Position numbers and translations under genes: made by a program
In this document: positions 52,725-63,385 of the stretch, piece after piece
Layout of the letters: each line of letters starts with the position of its first letter
How positions within the stretch are numbered: position 1 is the stretch's first letter
The notes under the pieces: generated by a model
What the model was told of the DNA's origin: nothing
Database searches by the model: none
What the model saw: only the letters and a program-made list of their open reading frames with translations
DNA from: Mycothermus thermophilus
Taxonomy: Eukaryota; Ascomycota; Sordariomycetes; Sordariales; Chaetomiaceae
Direction of reading: 5' to 3'
NCBI GenBank assembly: GCA_011316235.1
Contig: QQBE01000002.1
Coordinates: forward strand, 2,489,761 to 2,553,760
Length of the DNA stretch: 64,000 nucleotides

Positions 52725-53294
52725 ATGCGTCTACCCTCATCAGACCCAGATATTTCCAGCAGCCTGTCAGGCATGAGCAGTCGCGACAAGCCCAAAACCA
52801 TCAAGACCTCGCCTTTCCCGTTCCTTACCGCCGTTCCCAAACGACGTCGAGCATATGCCGACCAGCTCATCGCCAAATTGTTCATCAAAGAAACCCCTGA
52901 TATCTCCATCTCTGACTACCTCCAGCGCATCCAACACTGCTGTCCCATGACAAGCAGCGTCTACCTCGCCGCATCCACGTATCCGCGGCACCTCGCCGTC
53001 ACACCTCGTGATGCAATCTCGACCCCTGTGCCAGTCACGCCGCGGACCGTGCACAGGCTGGTGCTTGCAGCTATTGCGGTTGCCATGAAGGCGGTGGAAG
53101 GGTGGAGGTGGTGTCCTGGGAGGCTGCCGTTGGCGGGAGGGGTGTCGAAGGAAAATTTGTTGGACTTGGATATGACTTTTTGTCAGTTAATGGAGTTCCG
53201 TCTAACTGTTTGTCCTGAGATGTTGGACGAGGCGTGGGATATGTTGAACATGGGACCGGAAAGGTGGTGCTCTGTCCATGGTTCTCAGGAGTGA
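52725..53294 (+). CDS. Pho80-type cyclin
   Basis: A single exon encodes 189 aa from the ATG at 52725 (MRLPSSDPD). The cyclin box reads FPFLTAVPKRRRAYADQLI, SISDYLQRIQHCCPMTSSVYLAA, VTPRTVHRLVLAAIAVAMKAVEG, PLAGGVSKENLLDLDMTFCQLMEFRL. This is the PHO80/Pcl pattern (P/U-type cyclins), which bind Pho85-like kinases and act in phosphate sensing, polarity or carbon storage. The segment between Tyr-Pro and the VTPRT motif is longer and Thr/Pro-rich compared with Pho80. The N-terminus is uncertain: coding-like sequence continues upstream to an in-frame TGA at 52584, so either a first exon was missed or the gene has lost its original start. Length otherwise fits a small cyclin. Confidence 0.78.
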   Translation: MRLPSSDPDISSSLSGMSSRDKPKTIKTSPFPFLTAVPKRRRAYADQLIAKLFIKETPDISISDYLQRIQHCCPMTSSVYLAASTYPRHLAVTPRDAISTPVPVTPRTVHRLVLAAIAVAMKAVEGWRWCPGRLPLAGGVSKENLLDLDMTFCQLMEFRLTVCPEMLDEAWDMLNMGPERWCSVHGSQE

Positions 53295-53903
53295 TCGTCA
53301 TTGGAGCTGGAGGTGGCATAAACCGGGTTGGGCAGGGTGGCTTGCGACTTCTTTACGCAACAGTGTTTTGCTTAGTATGATGTCATTAGCAGTTGACGTT
53401 AAGTCGAGAATCACCGTCGCTTCTTGTGCACTCATATTCAGGCTGATGGTCTTGTGGCGTGAGCTCAAATACGTCACCGAACGTCCTGTGAGAGTGTCAG
53501 AGAAGGTCTACAAACACCCTGCGCAGGGTTAGATATAGAATTGTCATATACTTATGATCAACCTCGATGCGACACCTCTGAGTATAAGGCTATTAAGCTG
53601 GATGCAACAAGGTACCCCAATTCCGAACTCTTTGTATTCCCCCTCACAAGCCTCTGGGCCTTAAACGTCATTGTGCTTCCAACACTCGAATGCACACGCA
53701 TGCACAACCCAAGTGGCGAAAACTAACTTGATTCAAATCAGCTGACTCGCTCTGGAATGAACATCACCTTCGGCATTAACCTGATTCTTCGCTCACATAA
53801 GGTCTTATAAACCGCTCCGCATCAACCATTCCCGTTGTATCACTCCATCACATATCAACGGCCATAATTATCCCTTCAAGTCACCACAAATACACATTCC
53901 AAA
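53295..53903. promoter_or_regulatory. Upstream region of the small gene
   Basis: No gene is supported. A TTATAAA box at 53805-53811 lies about 98 bp before the ATG at 53904, followed by a CA-rich leader (catatcaac, tcaccacaaatacacattcc), a typical fungal core promoter layout. Confidence 0.4.
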
Positions 53904-54224
53904 ATGCCCAGAGTAACACCCCAGAAACGAAACTCCGGACACGGCACGCTCGTCTGTGAGGCGCCAGCGAAGCTGGCAAGGAAGGAGGAGCCTCAAGTTC
54001 AAACCACACTTGGTTCGTGGCCGTTTCAATACCCTTCCTGTTCGGGTTATGATCGCAACAGGCGTTAAAGAGAGAAAGATGAGATAACTGACCACGGGAT
54101 GGTTTGAAAAACAGGGAGCGAAGCGGCAGACGAGATCAAACGCAAAGAGAAGGCAAGGGGAGGCAACCTGGGAGGTGCATTATCGGAGCAGCCTTCCCAG
54201 GAGGATATGGGATGGACGGTGTGA
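53904..54224 (+). CDS. Small hydrophilic protein, two exons, hypothetical
   Basis: Proposed exons are 53904..54012 and 54115..54224, 72 aa. Exon 1 starts MPRVTPQKRNSG and runs to VQTTLG; exon 2 continues with SEAADEIKRKEKARGG and GGALSEQPSQEDMGWTV before TGA. The 102-bp intron has a TAACTGAC branch-like site and ends AACAG, but its donor (GTTCGT) is weak. Without splicing, exon 1 alone stays open to 54068 (54 aa). Support comes from the TATA box and leader upstream, from the A-rich ATG context and from the hydrophilic, charge-balanced second exon, which would be unusual by chance. The family is not recognised; the composition recalls small stress- or conidiation-type proteins. Confidence 0.5.
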
Positions 54225-54339
54225 TTACGTGAAAGACCTGGGAAGGGGGCGGTATCTTGATCTTTTTCCGTGGAGATATGGATAATTTTACGACTATGAA
54301 ACTGTCATTGCTATCACAGGTCCAGGGACGGACACAACG

Positions 54340-55869
54340 TCATGCCTTTGCACCCTGGATAATCCTCTCCATCTCCTCCGGGTCTTTCACGGTTGTTGTG
54401 AGGTTTTGGGTCCCGTCCTCGGTGATGACAATGTTATCTTCGATCCTTCGCTCAATTAGCAAAACATTAACCTGAGAAGTAACAGAATACTAGCTAGGTA
54501 CTACTTACCGAACACCACCAACATCCCAGTATTTCTCCAACACATCGGCATCAATGAACTCGGCGTGCTTAGGATCCTTGAGGTATGGTTCGATGATGAA
54601 TTGACAGAAGTAAATTCCCGGTTCGACCGTCACCACACTTCCCGCCGGCACCGTTCCACGCACGCGGAGGTATCTGAACATGGGGTCCTCATCCGCATAG
54701 TTCGGGTTTCCGCCCGTGTCGTGGGTGTCCATGCCGAGGTAGTGGCCGAGACCGTGCGGGAAAAAGGCAACGCTGGTGCGCCGCTCGAGGATGGCATCGG
54801 CGTCGCCACGCAGGATGCCCAGCTTCAGCAACCCGTCGATGGCGATGCGGTGGGCCAGCAGGTGGATGTCATCCCAGACCACACCGGCTTTCAAGGCCGC
54901 GATGCATTCCAGTTGCATGCGCAAGACGATGTCGTAGATGGCGCGACTCTCGGGCGTGAATTTGCCGTTGATGGGAAACGTGCGCGTCACGTCCGAGGCG
55001 TAGCAGTTCCACTCGGCGCCGGCGTCGACAAGGAGGTTGAGCTTGCCCTCAAGGGGCGCGTCGTTGCGAACGTAGTGGAGCGTGGCTGCGGCGCGGCCGG
55101 CGGCGAAGATTCCCGGGTATGCCTGCTCCCGAGCACCCGAGGCGATACAGTGGCCGGTGAACAAGCCGTCGAGTTCGCGCTCATTGGTAGCAGTGCTGAC
55201 GCGTTTCATGATTGCGTGGTGGCCATCGGCGGTGACGGCGTTAGCCTTGGCGATGAGGGCGAGCTCGTACTCATCCTTGACAACGCGGCACCGCTCAATA
55301 GCGTCTTTGAGAACGGCAAAGTTGGTGTTGTCGAAGCCAAGGAAGGTGATATGCTCGGAGACCTGGCCGGGGATGGCAAACACGGTTGCCGGGCCTGGGC
55401 GCGTGACGGCAGAAGAGGCAAGGTGTGCCAATTCGGCGTTGATATTGGTTGTGAACTTGACTTCGTCGACGTCGTATTTGGACAGAGCCTCTTCTGGCGA
55501 CATGGGCAGGCCAGACCAAATGACAGACTCGGGGTCTACAGGAGGAATGAAGAGGGTTGTCCTGGCCGTGTCGATGTCATGAATCACATACGAGTCGGCC
55601 AGGTTGCAGCCCGTCAGGTAGAAGAAGTAGCGGCGCTGCCTGGGCAGGTCAGCCAAGTGTTGAGCAATAAGATCTCTGAATACGTGATGGAATGGGAGTC
55701 TTTACCGGAAGTGCTCAGGCTCGTCGCTGTCCTCTATCAACTTGCTGTGGCGGCTCTCGAGATAAAGGACGCCCGATGCTCCGGGAACCTTGTTGCGGAT
55801 GAAGTCGACGACGCGGCGGGCATGTTGCTTTGCGGGGTACTTCCCCTGAAGGATTTTGTCGTAATCCAT
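54340..55869 (-). CDS. Xaa-Pro dipeptidase/aminopeptidase P (M24B)
   Basis: Exons are complement(54340..54445, 54509..55639, 55706..55869), 466 aa from MDYDKILQGKYPAKQHARRV. Junctions give EPEHFR-QRRYFFYLTG and VGGVR-IEDNIVIT. An AMP_N domain (residues about 1-140) is followed by the pita-bread fold with all five metal ligands visible: DAGAEWNCYASDVTR (two Asp), GLGHYLGMDTHD (His), VTVEPGIYF (Glu) and VRIEDNIVI (Glu). It cleaves imidodipeptides or an N-terminal residue before proline, using Mn. The cytosolic start at 55869 matches the family. The frame is also open to ATGs at 55965 and 56031; the first adds RLVPRFLSLTYRLQTKTSVRF, a possible mitochondrial leader, so two isoforms are conceivable. 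Confidence 0.93.
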
Positions 55870-56031
55870 GGCCGAAGAGGTGGTGAACCGCACTGAGGTT
55901 TTGGTTTGCAGTCTGTATGTCAGGGATAGAAATCGGGGGACAAGTCGGGTGAAAAAGGAGGACATTTGCTTGATGTCTGGCGAGCTCTTAGCATGATGAG
56001 CTTCTGATAATGGCAGCTCGCTCGGGGACAT

Positions 56032-57974
56032 GGCGGGACGATGCGGGGCACATCCAGGTTGGAGCTGCTCCAGCTGCCGGATTAGGAGCCCCGCCTTGCC
56101 CCACTTGGAACGGCTGGCAACGGCGAGAAACGGGGCGGCATTGGGGCCCGGCCCGATGATGTTGCTTGGGTCTTACTCATCCATCACCTTCAGCGGTCGC
56201 TCTTCAAGAATTAGTTCATCATTTATCAACACGCACCGCTACAACTGAAGCTCCTTTACCGTGACACAAATTCCAAATCATGTCGAAGACTGTTTAGACG
56301 ACATCAGCATTTGACAACCTATTACTGGACCCTCATCTGCTTCCAATGGTTCGGTGCTCACTCATCCCGTCATTCATCACGACTATCATGAGTCAACTTC
56401 AACATCGCTGCCGCTTTTCACATCCGCTGACCATGGAATGCGTCACCACTTCCAACATGTTTTGTCGCCCCTCGCACTAGTGATTACTCCGGACAAAACC
56501 ATTCTAGGTGAGGCTCGGCGTCTCAATATTGCTCTCATCCCATTGCAGGGCTGAGACCGGAGATTACAATTGACCCAAGCCACCGCGAGGTTTGCTTGTC
56601 TCTCTGTGCAACGTTACACAGGGCCTTCACCCTTCACTGGAAGTGACTGGTACTTGGGGAGCTCTCAGCTTCTGCGCTGCCTTGTCTCCCTCTCACAACC
56701 ACCAAGGTACCTAGGTTGTGTCAGGTCTGAACAGGCCTCACAACGAACCTTGTGAAATCAGCCAGATTGGAGGCAGACCATTGAAACGCAACATCGCCAC
56801 CAATGACCAACATCGCAGGTGTGGTAGTGTACGAATTGTGTGTGCCACACTATTAGGAGGAGATGAGCGTTTGTTGCCTCCTCTCACTGGACCCCTTGCC
56901 GCAAGCCTCCAACAAAAATGGGTGATTGTTTGATTAGTGCTTACGGTTGGCCTCTCGTCAACCCGGTAAGGTATGGAGGGTAGCAATGGGCTAGCCGCGG
57001 TATGCGGCTTTCTGGTCGTCCACTTTGCTGTGCCGCTCGACTGCGCGAGGCCGCTCGGCACCAGCCATCAGCCACTAGCCACCACGAACAAGCCACGGCG
57101 GCCCTGGGCTCTTGCCCAGGTCTCGAGAATGCCCCGCAGGCCCCGCAGCTCCTTTTGCCAGTCAGCGTCCGTCACTTGCGTTCTTGGGGTTCGTGCAGGA
57201 TAGGAGTCACCGCAGCCATTCCTCCGGATCTCTGAGAGTCCGTTCTGGACACTTTGGTCGGTTGGCCTCTTCATGGCATTGCTTCCTGCTACACTGAACT
57301 GCTACTTGCTCTCTGGGTATTTGCTTTTTTCATTCCACCTTGGCGATTTCTGCCTTGTCCAGAACGCGTGGACTGCCCCCCGCTTGGTCAGGAGGTCATA
57401 CTTGTCTCACTGTGCCCCCCGAGAAGAGGCCACTACACCAAACCCATGAGGCGACATTCGAGACACCGTAGCTCGCGTGTACTCCATCATGACGTTCTGC
57501 TGTGCGACTCGCCCCGGTCACGTCTGGCCTGGATCGCATGGGTGAACAGAACCTGTCACTCATTCGGCTGTCACTGCAGTCCACACAGGCTTGTCTCTTT
57601 TTCGGATCGCGTTCCCGTGGAGTGATGCAGGGTTTGGAGGGGCTCGTGGATAGCGAGATGCCTGAGTGGCCGCCTTGTGGTGCTCCGCCACCAAAGTCCT
57701 GCAGGTCATGGCTGCGCCGTGGCTGCACCACCCCTGACCGTGCAGGGTCTCAGACGTTCTGCAGGGGAACCGGCCGCATTGCATCACGAGCCGCACAGTC
57801 CTCACAGGCCAGAAAATCCCCATAAAAAGCCCATCACCTTGAACTTCCATGCCATGGCCTAGCTAGGACCACGATCTTCATATCATATATATCGAGCCTT
57901 CTCTTGCGCGTCCTGCCTGTCGACGACCACCTCCCAGCATTGTTCGAATCATCCCACTACTTCCAGCCGCTGCG
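56032..57974. other. Intergenic stretch, nothing recognised
   Basis: A 1.9-kb gene-free stretch between two divergent genes. None of its frames has a motif or splice partner. A CATATATATCG element at 57884-57894 lies about 90 bp before the Cys/His-repeat gene and is a likely TATA box. Confidence 0.4.
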
Positions 57975-59344
57975 ATGCCGCGATCTGATACGTCATACTC
58001 CTGGTACACCCTGCCTTCCGACTACTCCGACGCTCTGGGTCTGGGGGACGATCGGAAGTGCCAGGTGCCAGACTGCTTCAAGAAGCACGGCTACCTACGC
58101 CGCGGTAACCGCAAGATCTACTCTCTCTACTGCTCTGACCACACCTGTGCCGTTTTCCGGGAATCGGAAGGCGAGCACTGCTCCACCCCTAAGGAGCGTT
58201 CCGAGAGATACTGCCCTGACCGTATGTCACCTGCCGATTCCCGATTCCCCTGAACTGGCTATTTTAATGCTCGCGATGCTAACCAGCTCAGACCTCCTAT
58301 GCGGTGAGCCAGGGTGCCCGAAAATGGGCCTGTACATCCACAACACCACTGGAGAGTACATTCGCTGGTACTGCCCAAAGCGTACGACTCCCTTTTATTC
58401 CCATCCATAGAGATCCGTATTTGCTAACATGCAATCCAGACCGCTGCGCTTCACCGGACTGCTTCTCTCGGGCTACCGTATCCGAACAGCAACGCTGCGA
58501 TGCCCACGTGAGGCCCTGCTCCGTGCCCGGTTGCTCGCGGCTCGCCCATCGTCACCGCGGTGGCAAGCTGGATGTGGTCTGCATCATCCACTACCGCACC
58601 AGCAAGTGCCACCACGAAGGGTGTGACCAGCTAGTCAGCACGCGCTACTGTACCCGCCACGCCTGCGTGGTTGACTCCTGCAACTCGGCACGTGTCAGGA
58701 GTACCGAGGCCTGCGTCGAGCATCTCTGCCAGAAGCCGTCTTGCTCCAAGGTCGTTCGCTACCCGAACCGCACATCCTCCGCCCACTGCGCCATGCACAC
58801 CTGCCGCGCGCCGTCCTGCACGGCCCCGCGCATGGCCGACGGCAGCAGCGATTTCTGCCCCGAACACAAGTGCCGCACCCCCGGCTGCCGCTCCGAAGTC
58901 GAGCCGCCGGAACGGTACTGCCCGCGCCACGCCTGCGTTGTGGTCGGATGCACCCTTCCCCGGTTGTCTGCGGCGACAACAGATTCATCATCGTCATCGG
59001 GCGCGACGCTGCTCGCGCCAGGGGAGGACCGGGATCGCTGCGCCGGGCACTCGCGGTTCCGCGAACGCAGGTCGGCTTCTGCCGGCGCGGCCGACGCAGC
59101 GGCCATTGACTTTGACGAGCTGCGCGGCAGGTTTGATCGCGGCGGGTACAGGCGGCATGATAGGTGGGGACGGTTGAGTGATGATTTGGATCGGTTGAGG
59201 AGGAGGGAGAGGGAGTTGGATTTGGAGATTGCGGCGATCAATGCGGAGAGGGAGAGGGAGGAGGAGGAGTGGGAGAGGTTGGAGAAGGTGAGGAGGGAGT
59301 TGGATGAGCTGAGTGGGCTGGGGAGGAGGAGGACTGGGTTGTAA
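57975..59344 (+). CDS. Cys/His tandem-repeat protein with C-terminal coiled coil
   Basis: Exons are 57975..58221, 58292..58381 and 58440..59344, 413 aa, rejoining as YCPD-HLLCGEPGC and YCPK-HRCASPDC. About ten consecutive units share the pattern C-x3/4-C-x(n)-C-x2-H, many followed by x-C that starts the next unit: CQVPDC...YCSDHTC, CASPDC...RCDAHVRPC, CHHEGC...YCTRHAC, CSKV...HCAMHTC, CRTPGC...YCPRHAC. The two splice sites fall at the same position of the repeat (CP-(D/K)-H), suggesting growth by exon duplication. After a Ser-rich linker, residues about 360-405 form a charged coiled coil (LRRRERELDLEIAAIN). The repeats probably bind zinc and may mediate protein or nucleic-acid contacts. I do not recognise a named family. 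Confidence 0.82.
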
Positions 59345-59804
59345 GACTAGCTGGGAAGAGGCGTGTTGTTCACGGCCGGGCTTTCGGGATGACTTATTAG
59401 ACATTTGGTGGCTTGGGACTGCATCATAGAGATACCCGAGGATAGAAGCATAGCATCGGCGTTTGGCGTTGAGTTTCTCTGGTATTTCGATAGAATCAAC
59501 AGTTTGGACTTGAGTCTTTCATCCCTCATACTCCTCAACCTCCCATGGCCATTGATAGCTCAACCAGCTGAACCTGTTTGACCATTTCACTCAAGACGGC
59601 TCTTTTTACTCAACAAACTGAACTAACTTGGTGTCACATAATTTTCGAGTCTGGGGTCTCGACATCTTTTTGGTCTTGCTCAACCAGCACATGCTCTGGA
59701 ACTTCAAGATGGAACAAAATGCAACAAGTAGATAGCCAAATGACAATAAATCCCGACATCCGTCAACGCCTCTGCCCTCACCCAACCTTGTCTCCTCCCA
59801 GGTC
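59345..59804. other. Convergent intergenic stretch
   Basis: 460 bp between two converging genes, expected to hold their 3' ends. No feature was recognised. Confidence 0.4.
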
Positions 59805-61136
59805 TCATGCCTGGCCCCGCCGCTTGAGCTGGTACCGGTACGAGTAGTGTCCCTTGATATCGTTTGCCATAATCCGCATCGCCACCACATCATTCGACTC
59901 CAACCCACCCTCCACAATTCCCGCCTGCACAGCCTTATCAGCATACTTCTTCGCTCGCTTATCATCGCCATAATAGTTGAAATTCAGGGCCGCCAACTCG
60001 TAAGGCTCGGCGTACTTCGCGTGCAAGCCCTCCTCTTCAACGAGCTTCACAAACCGCTCGATCAGCGCAAAGTCCACCTTCTTGCTGTCAGGGTTCCGCA
60101 GCTCGCCGCGCAGCTCCACAATCTCGGTCAGCCGCTCCTCGTGCTTCTCCTTGTCCGGCCCGGAGCAGGCGCTGCACCGGCACCCGTGCGTCGGCTTGCC
60201 GTCGGGTCCGCGCGGGGCGCGGTGCTTGCGCACGAAGGCGTTGCGCGCCTTGCGCGGGAGGAACGGGTCGATGTACGACACGGTCAGCACCTCGCCCGGG
60301 TTGACGCGGCGCGCGACGGTGGCGCGCAGCGTGAATTGGCTGTCAATGTAGGTGGCCGTGTTGGGCCGGCAGTCGTGCTGCAGCACGGAGACTTCCGGGT
60401 AATTGATGTAGTGTTTGGAGTTGATGTCCGGGTCGCGGCCCCAGGTGAAACCCAGGTCCACCTCCCACGGGTGCGCTTTGAGGATCTCCTCGATGGAGCG
60501 CGGGTTGAGGCCAGAGTTGTCGCCGGGACGGCGGCGCTGCTTGTCGAAGGCCGCGCGGGTCTCTGGGGGCAGGAAGCTGACGGCAGCTTCCAAAAGGCGG
60601 GTGCGGTCCCTCTTCTTGGGGCCTTTTTTGTCGAACATTTGCTTGTGCGCGAGCAGGACCGGAGTCCAGGCCATCAGGGGCTTGTTGCGGCGGAGGGTCT
60701 TCTTGGCCACCAGCCCGGGCACGCCGTCGTATTCCGGCAGGTCCTTTTCCTCGATAGTTCCCGCGGGGTCTTCGATGAGGTAGCGGTTCTCGCCCTTGTT
60801 GATGAGTTCTTCGACTTTCTCGAGCTTTTCGAGCTCGTCTGGCCGAGTCACGGCTACAATACCGCGGCCGTTGGCGGCGCGGAGGTTCGTGAAGACGCAG
60901 TAGTTCTCATCCTGGGAGCAGATGTTGGAGTTCCACCAGCCCTTGACTGGCGGAACGTTCGCCTGCGCTGTCGAATTGTCCGTGTACACTACAGTCTTTT
61001 GGATCTCGTCATAGGCGAGGCCGTCGTTAACGTTGGGTGGAGGTGGCGGAGCAGCATGCTCCTGGCTGCCCTCGGCCCTCGCCAGCGGCGTGAGCAGCCC
61101 AAGGAAGAAGACGCGCGTGAGCGACAGCCGCGCCAT
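59805..61136 (-). CDS. SET-domain protein with N-terminal signal peptide
   Basis: A single exon encodes 443 aa. The N-terminus is a clear signal peptide (MARLSLTRVFFLGLLTPLARAEG) followed by a proline run (APPPPPN). The SET domain starts near VPGLVAKKTLRRNKPLMAW, is interrupted by a basic insert (KKGPKKRDRTRLLEAA), and carries the cofactor/catalytic motifs SVLQHDCRPNTATY (a variant of NHSCxPN) and NPGEVLTVSYIDPF. A post-SET-like CRCSACSG follows, then a helical tail. SET domains transfer methyl groups from S-adenosylmethionine to lysine. A secretory signal is at odds with a histone target, so the protein may act in the secretory pathway or outside the cell. SAM supply in that location is unexplained, and activity is not proven. 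Confidence 0.88.
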   Translation of the reverse strand: MARLSLTRVFFLGLLTPLARAEGSQEHAAPPPPPNVNDGLAYDEIQKTVVYTDNSTAQANVPPVKGWWNSNICSQDENYCVFTNLRAANGRGIVAVTRPDELEKLEKVEELINKGENRYLIEDPAGTIEEKDLPEYDGVPGLVAKKTLRRNKPLMAWTPVLLAHKQMFDKKGPKKRDRTRLLEAAVSFLPPETRAAFDKQRRRPGDNSGLNPRSIEEILKAHPWEVDLGFTWGRDPDINSKHYINYPEVSVLQHDCRPNTATYIDSQFTLRATVARRVNPGEVLTVSYIDPFLPRKARNAFVRKHRAPRGPDGKPTHGCRCSACSGPDKEKHEERLTEIVELRGELRNPDSKKVDFALIERFVKLVEEEGLHAKYAEPYELAALNFNYYGDDKRAKKYADKAVQAGIVEGGLESNDVVAMRIMANDIKGHYSYRYQLKRRGQA

Positions 61137-62082
61137 GGTCGGTGTTGACGTGATCAGAGCTTCAGTCCTTTCGTTGGTCTGCCAACTGTGCCCGAAAGAA
61201 GTCTGTCATGGAGTTTGTGCTCAAGGTGAAGATGCCCTTAGGAATATGACATTTGTGACTGAGGCTACGTGGCCTAGAACAGCAACTCCGGGCGCCGTTG
61301 ATATCGGGCATTTCTATGGCCATCCATCTCCGAGAAAAGTGTCGCATCGGTGAGCTTGTGACACCGCCTAAATCTATCTGCCGGAGTGGTATTGCTGGGC
61401 GGTACATTATCCGGGGACAGATGCGGCGCCGACGAGCCACTAGTCTGGCACGGTTAAATCATCCTCATCAACGCTGTAGATGGGTGCTTGGTCCACCAAT
61501 GGCATTCCACATCACCACTCACGACAATTTTCATATGGAGGCCCATGTAAGTAATATCATCCTACATTGCTTGCCACTCACTTGCCTTTCAAGGCAGTTT
61601 ACAAAGGTATTGTTATTGCTGCACAGTAACGATCCCGGATAGAGTCCCCCCCATCTCACCAGCAGATGTGTAAGCATGCCATGGCCAAGACGCCTTAAAG
61701 CTGGTCATGGGTCCAATTATGAACTTTTCTGGACTTTTCCTCAAAGTAATAAACACATCATGCTGTCCCCGACCATCATCGCTGTTGAGCTAACAAAAAG
61801 GAAATCCATTGACTCCTGTGCCTATTACTTCACTGAGTTCATGTGCCAAAACTGGGTGATCTATCGAAGGACGAGCTTTTCTTCCAACTTGCAAAGCCAA
61901 TAGACTTATGCTAATCTACCATACTATTAGAGTTGGACAAGGAGTCCGGGTAGAAGAAGAGCTGTGATGGCCGAGGATCAGCTACCTCTAAGTCCCTTAT
62001 ATGCTTTTGAGTCCTTGTGTCTGTCTTTAAGTCGGCATGTCCTCAATCGCACGATCTCATAGGGTCATCCAGCACCCGACAG
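61137..62082. other. Intergenic stretch, nothing recognised
   Basis: 0.95 kb of A/T-richer sequence without a supported gene. It should contain the SET-gene promoter at its left end. Confidence 0.4.
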
Positions 62083-63385
62083 TTAGCTTGACCTGCCGTG
62101 GTTGTGTGCTAACCCCTTTCCTTGAGGCTGGTCCGGCACACCAACACATTCCGCCTCCCCGATAGCCCTTGGGACGCTTTGAGATGTGCCATCCTTCAAG
62201 GATGCTACGGGACTTAATGCTGCAGGCGGCTGTTCTGGTAATCCGGTGGAGCCTCTGTCCTGGGCATTTGCTACTGCGTTTCCAACGCCGTTTCCAGTCC
62301 CTCTCTCAAGTCGATCCATTTCAGAACACGCCTCGGTATTCACCCCAGCACTCTGTTGTTCGTGAGCAGGCATGCATACCAACCCGCTGCCAATCAATAA
62401 AAAGCTAAAGAAAAAGCGTACGAAGGCCATAACGCAGAGCCAAACTATGGCAAAACTGCTCTCGCTTATGACCCCCGGTGGTCCTGATCTGACCAGGGCC
62501 ACGACTTCGAATGCATAGTTGACCGCCAACACCGTTGCTACAGGGTTGAGGACCCATATACTGAACAATAACCACCTCAAGAGTATCGATATTAGTCCCG
62601 GTGCAGTCACTAGCTTCACTCCAAATACCGTTGGCCAGAGCGATGCGAACAGGAGGGTGGCTAGAATCAAAAATGCGCTGGTGCGCAGACGGGACTCGAT
62701 AGCACCTCGGTTGTCAACCAAGCCCAGGGACAAACTTGGAGAACGGCGAGCAAGAGCTTCTTCCCAAGAAGCAAGAACTCGTCCGATCAGTTTGTCGTCC
62801 TCAACTCCTTTGTCATCTCGCTGCGACATGCGATTTAGGCTGGCCCGGAGGCTTGTTTCAACGATGGCGAGGACGTCGTGAGATGGAAGAAAAGAGGAGT
62901 GGCAATAGACCTCGCGAGTGGTAGTGAAGTTGTCACATATTCCTGTGGGCGTGTACCAGCTTTTAGCAACGACTGGATGCTCGACGTTGAAAAGGCATTG
63001 CCTATGTAAGTTCTTGTCTTACCTCCCAGCCCGAAGCTCCAGAATGTAGGCAGCTCGGGAGGAAGAAGCTGGGCGATCTCAATATCGCCGCTACCCTCAG
63101 GCTTCAGGTGCTCAGCCAATGCTGTGACGTTGACTGAATAGAGACCAAAGGGTGATGCCGCGTCTGAAGAGCAACCTAAGAGAAAGGGGACAGAAAGCAT
63201 AACTGGCCCTGATTTTACCATTTACTTTTAGTTTCTTGCGTACTCAAGCAATTGGTACTTGGCAAGTATCATTATTCATTGATAATAAAACCACTTACAT
63301 CCTGTCAAGAACAGATAGGCGGCAAATAGGTATGTCAGCCCGAGGCATGTTTTCGTACCCGATGATGTCAGTATATTCACGTTAT
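62083..63385 (-). CDS. Multi-spanning membrane protein, 5' exon unresolved
   Basis: Supported exons are complement(62083..62972, 63023..63175, 63299..about 63385). Junctions are FWSFGLG-VVAKSWYTPTGIC (50-bp intron) and AAYLFLTG-CCSSDAASPFG (123-bp intron). The protein has one hydrophobic span near the start (LGLTYLFAAYLFLT), an exposed loop with cysteines and NFTTT, then about three spans (SAFLILATLLFASLW, LLFSIWVLNPVATVLAV, IVWLCVMAFVRFFFSFLL) and a polar tail. This four-span layout with an early cysteine-containing loop resembles SUR7/PalI-like fungal membrane proteins; that likeness is weak. No ATG lies in the first exon's frame, so another upstream exon is needed. The ATG at 63221 (MVKSGPVML) would start a shorter version but falls inside the proposed intron. 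Confidence 0.6.

Noticed and set aside
54565..55896. A 443-codon frame opposite the Xaa-Pro dipeptidase.
   Set aside because: It even spans an intron of the sense gene and has no motif; explained by codon bias.
59847..61148. A 433-codon frame opposite the SET gene.
   Set aside because: Val/Leu/Ala/Arg-rich antisense shadow; the sense strand has a signal peptide and SET motifs.
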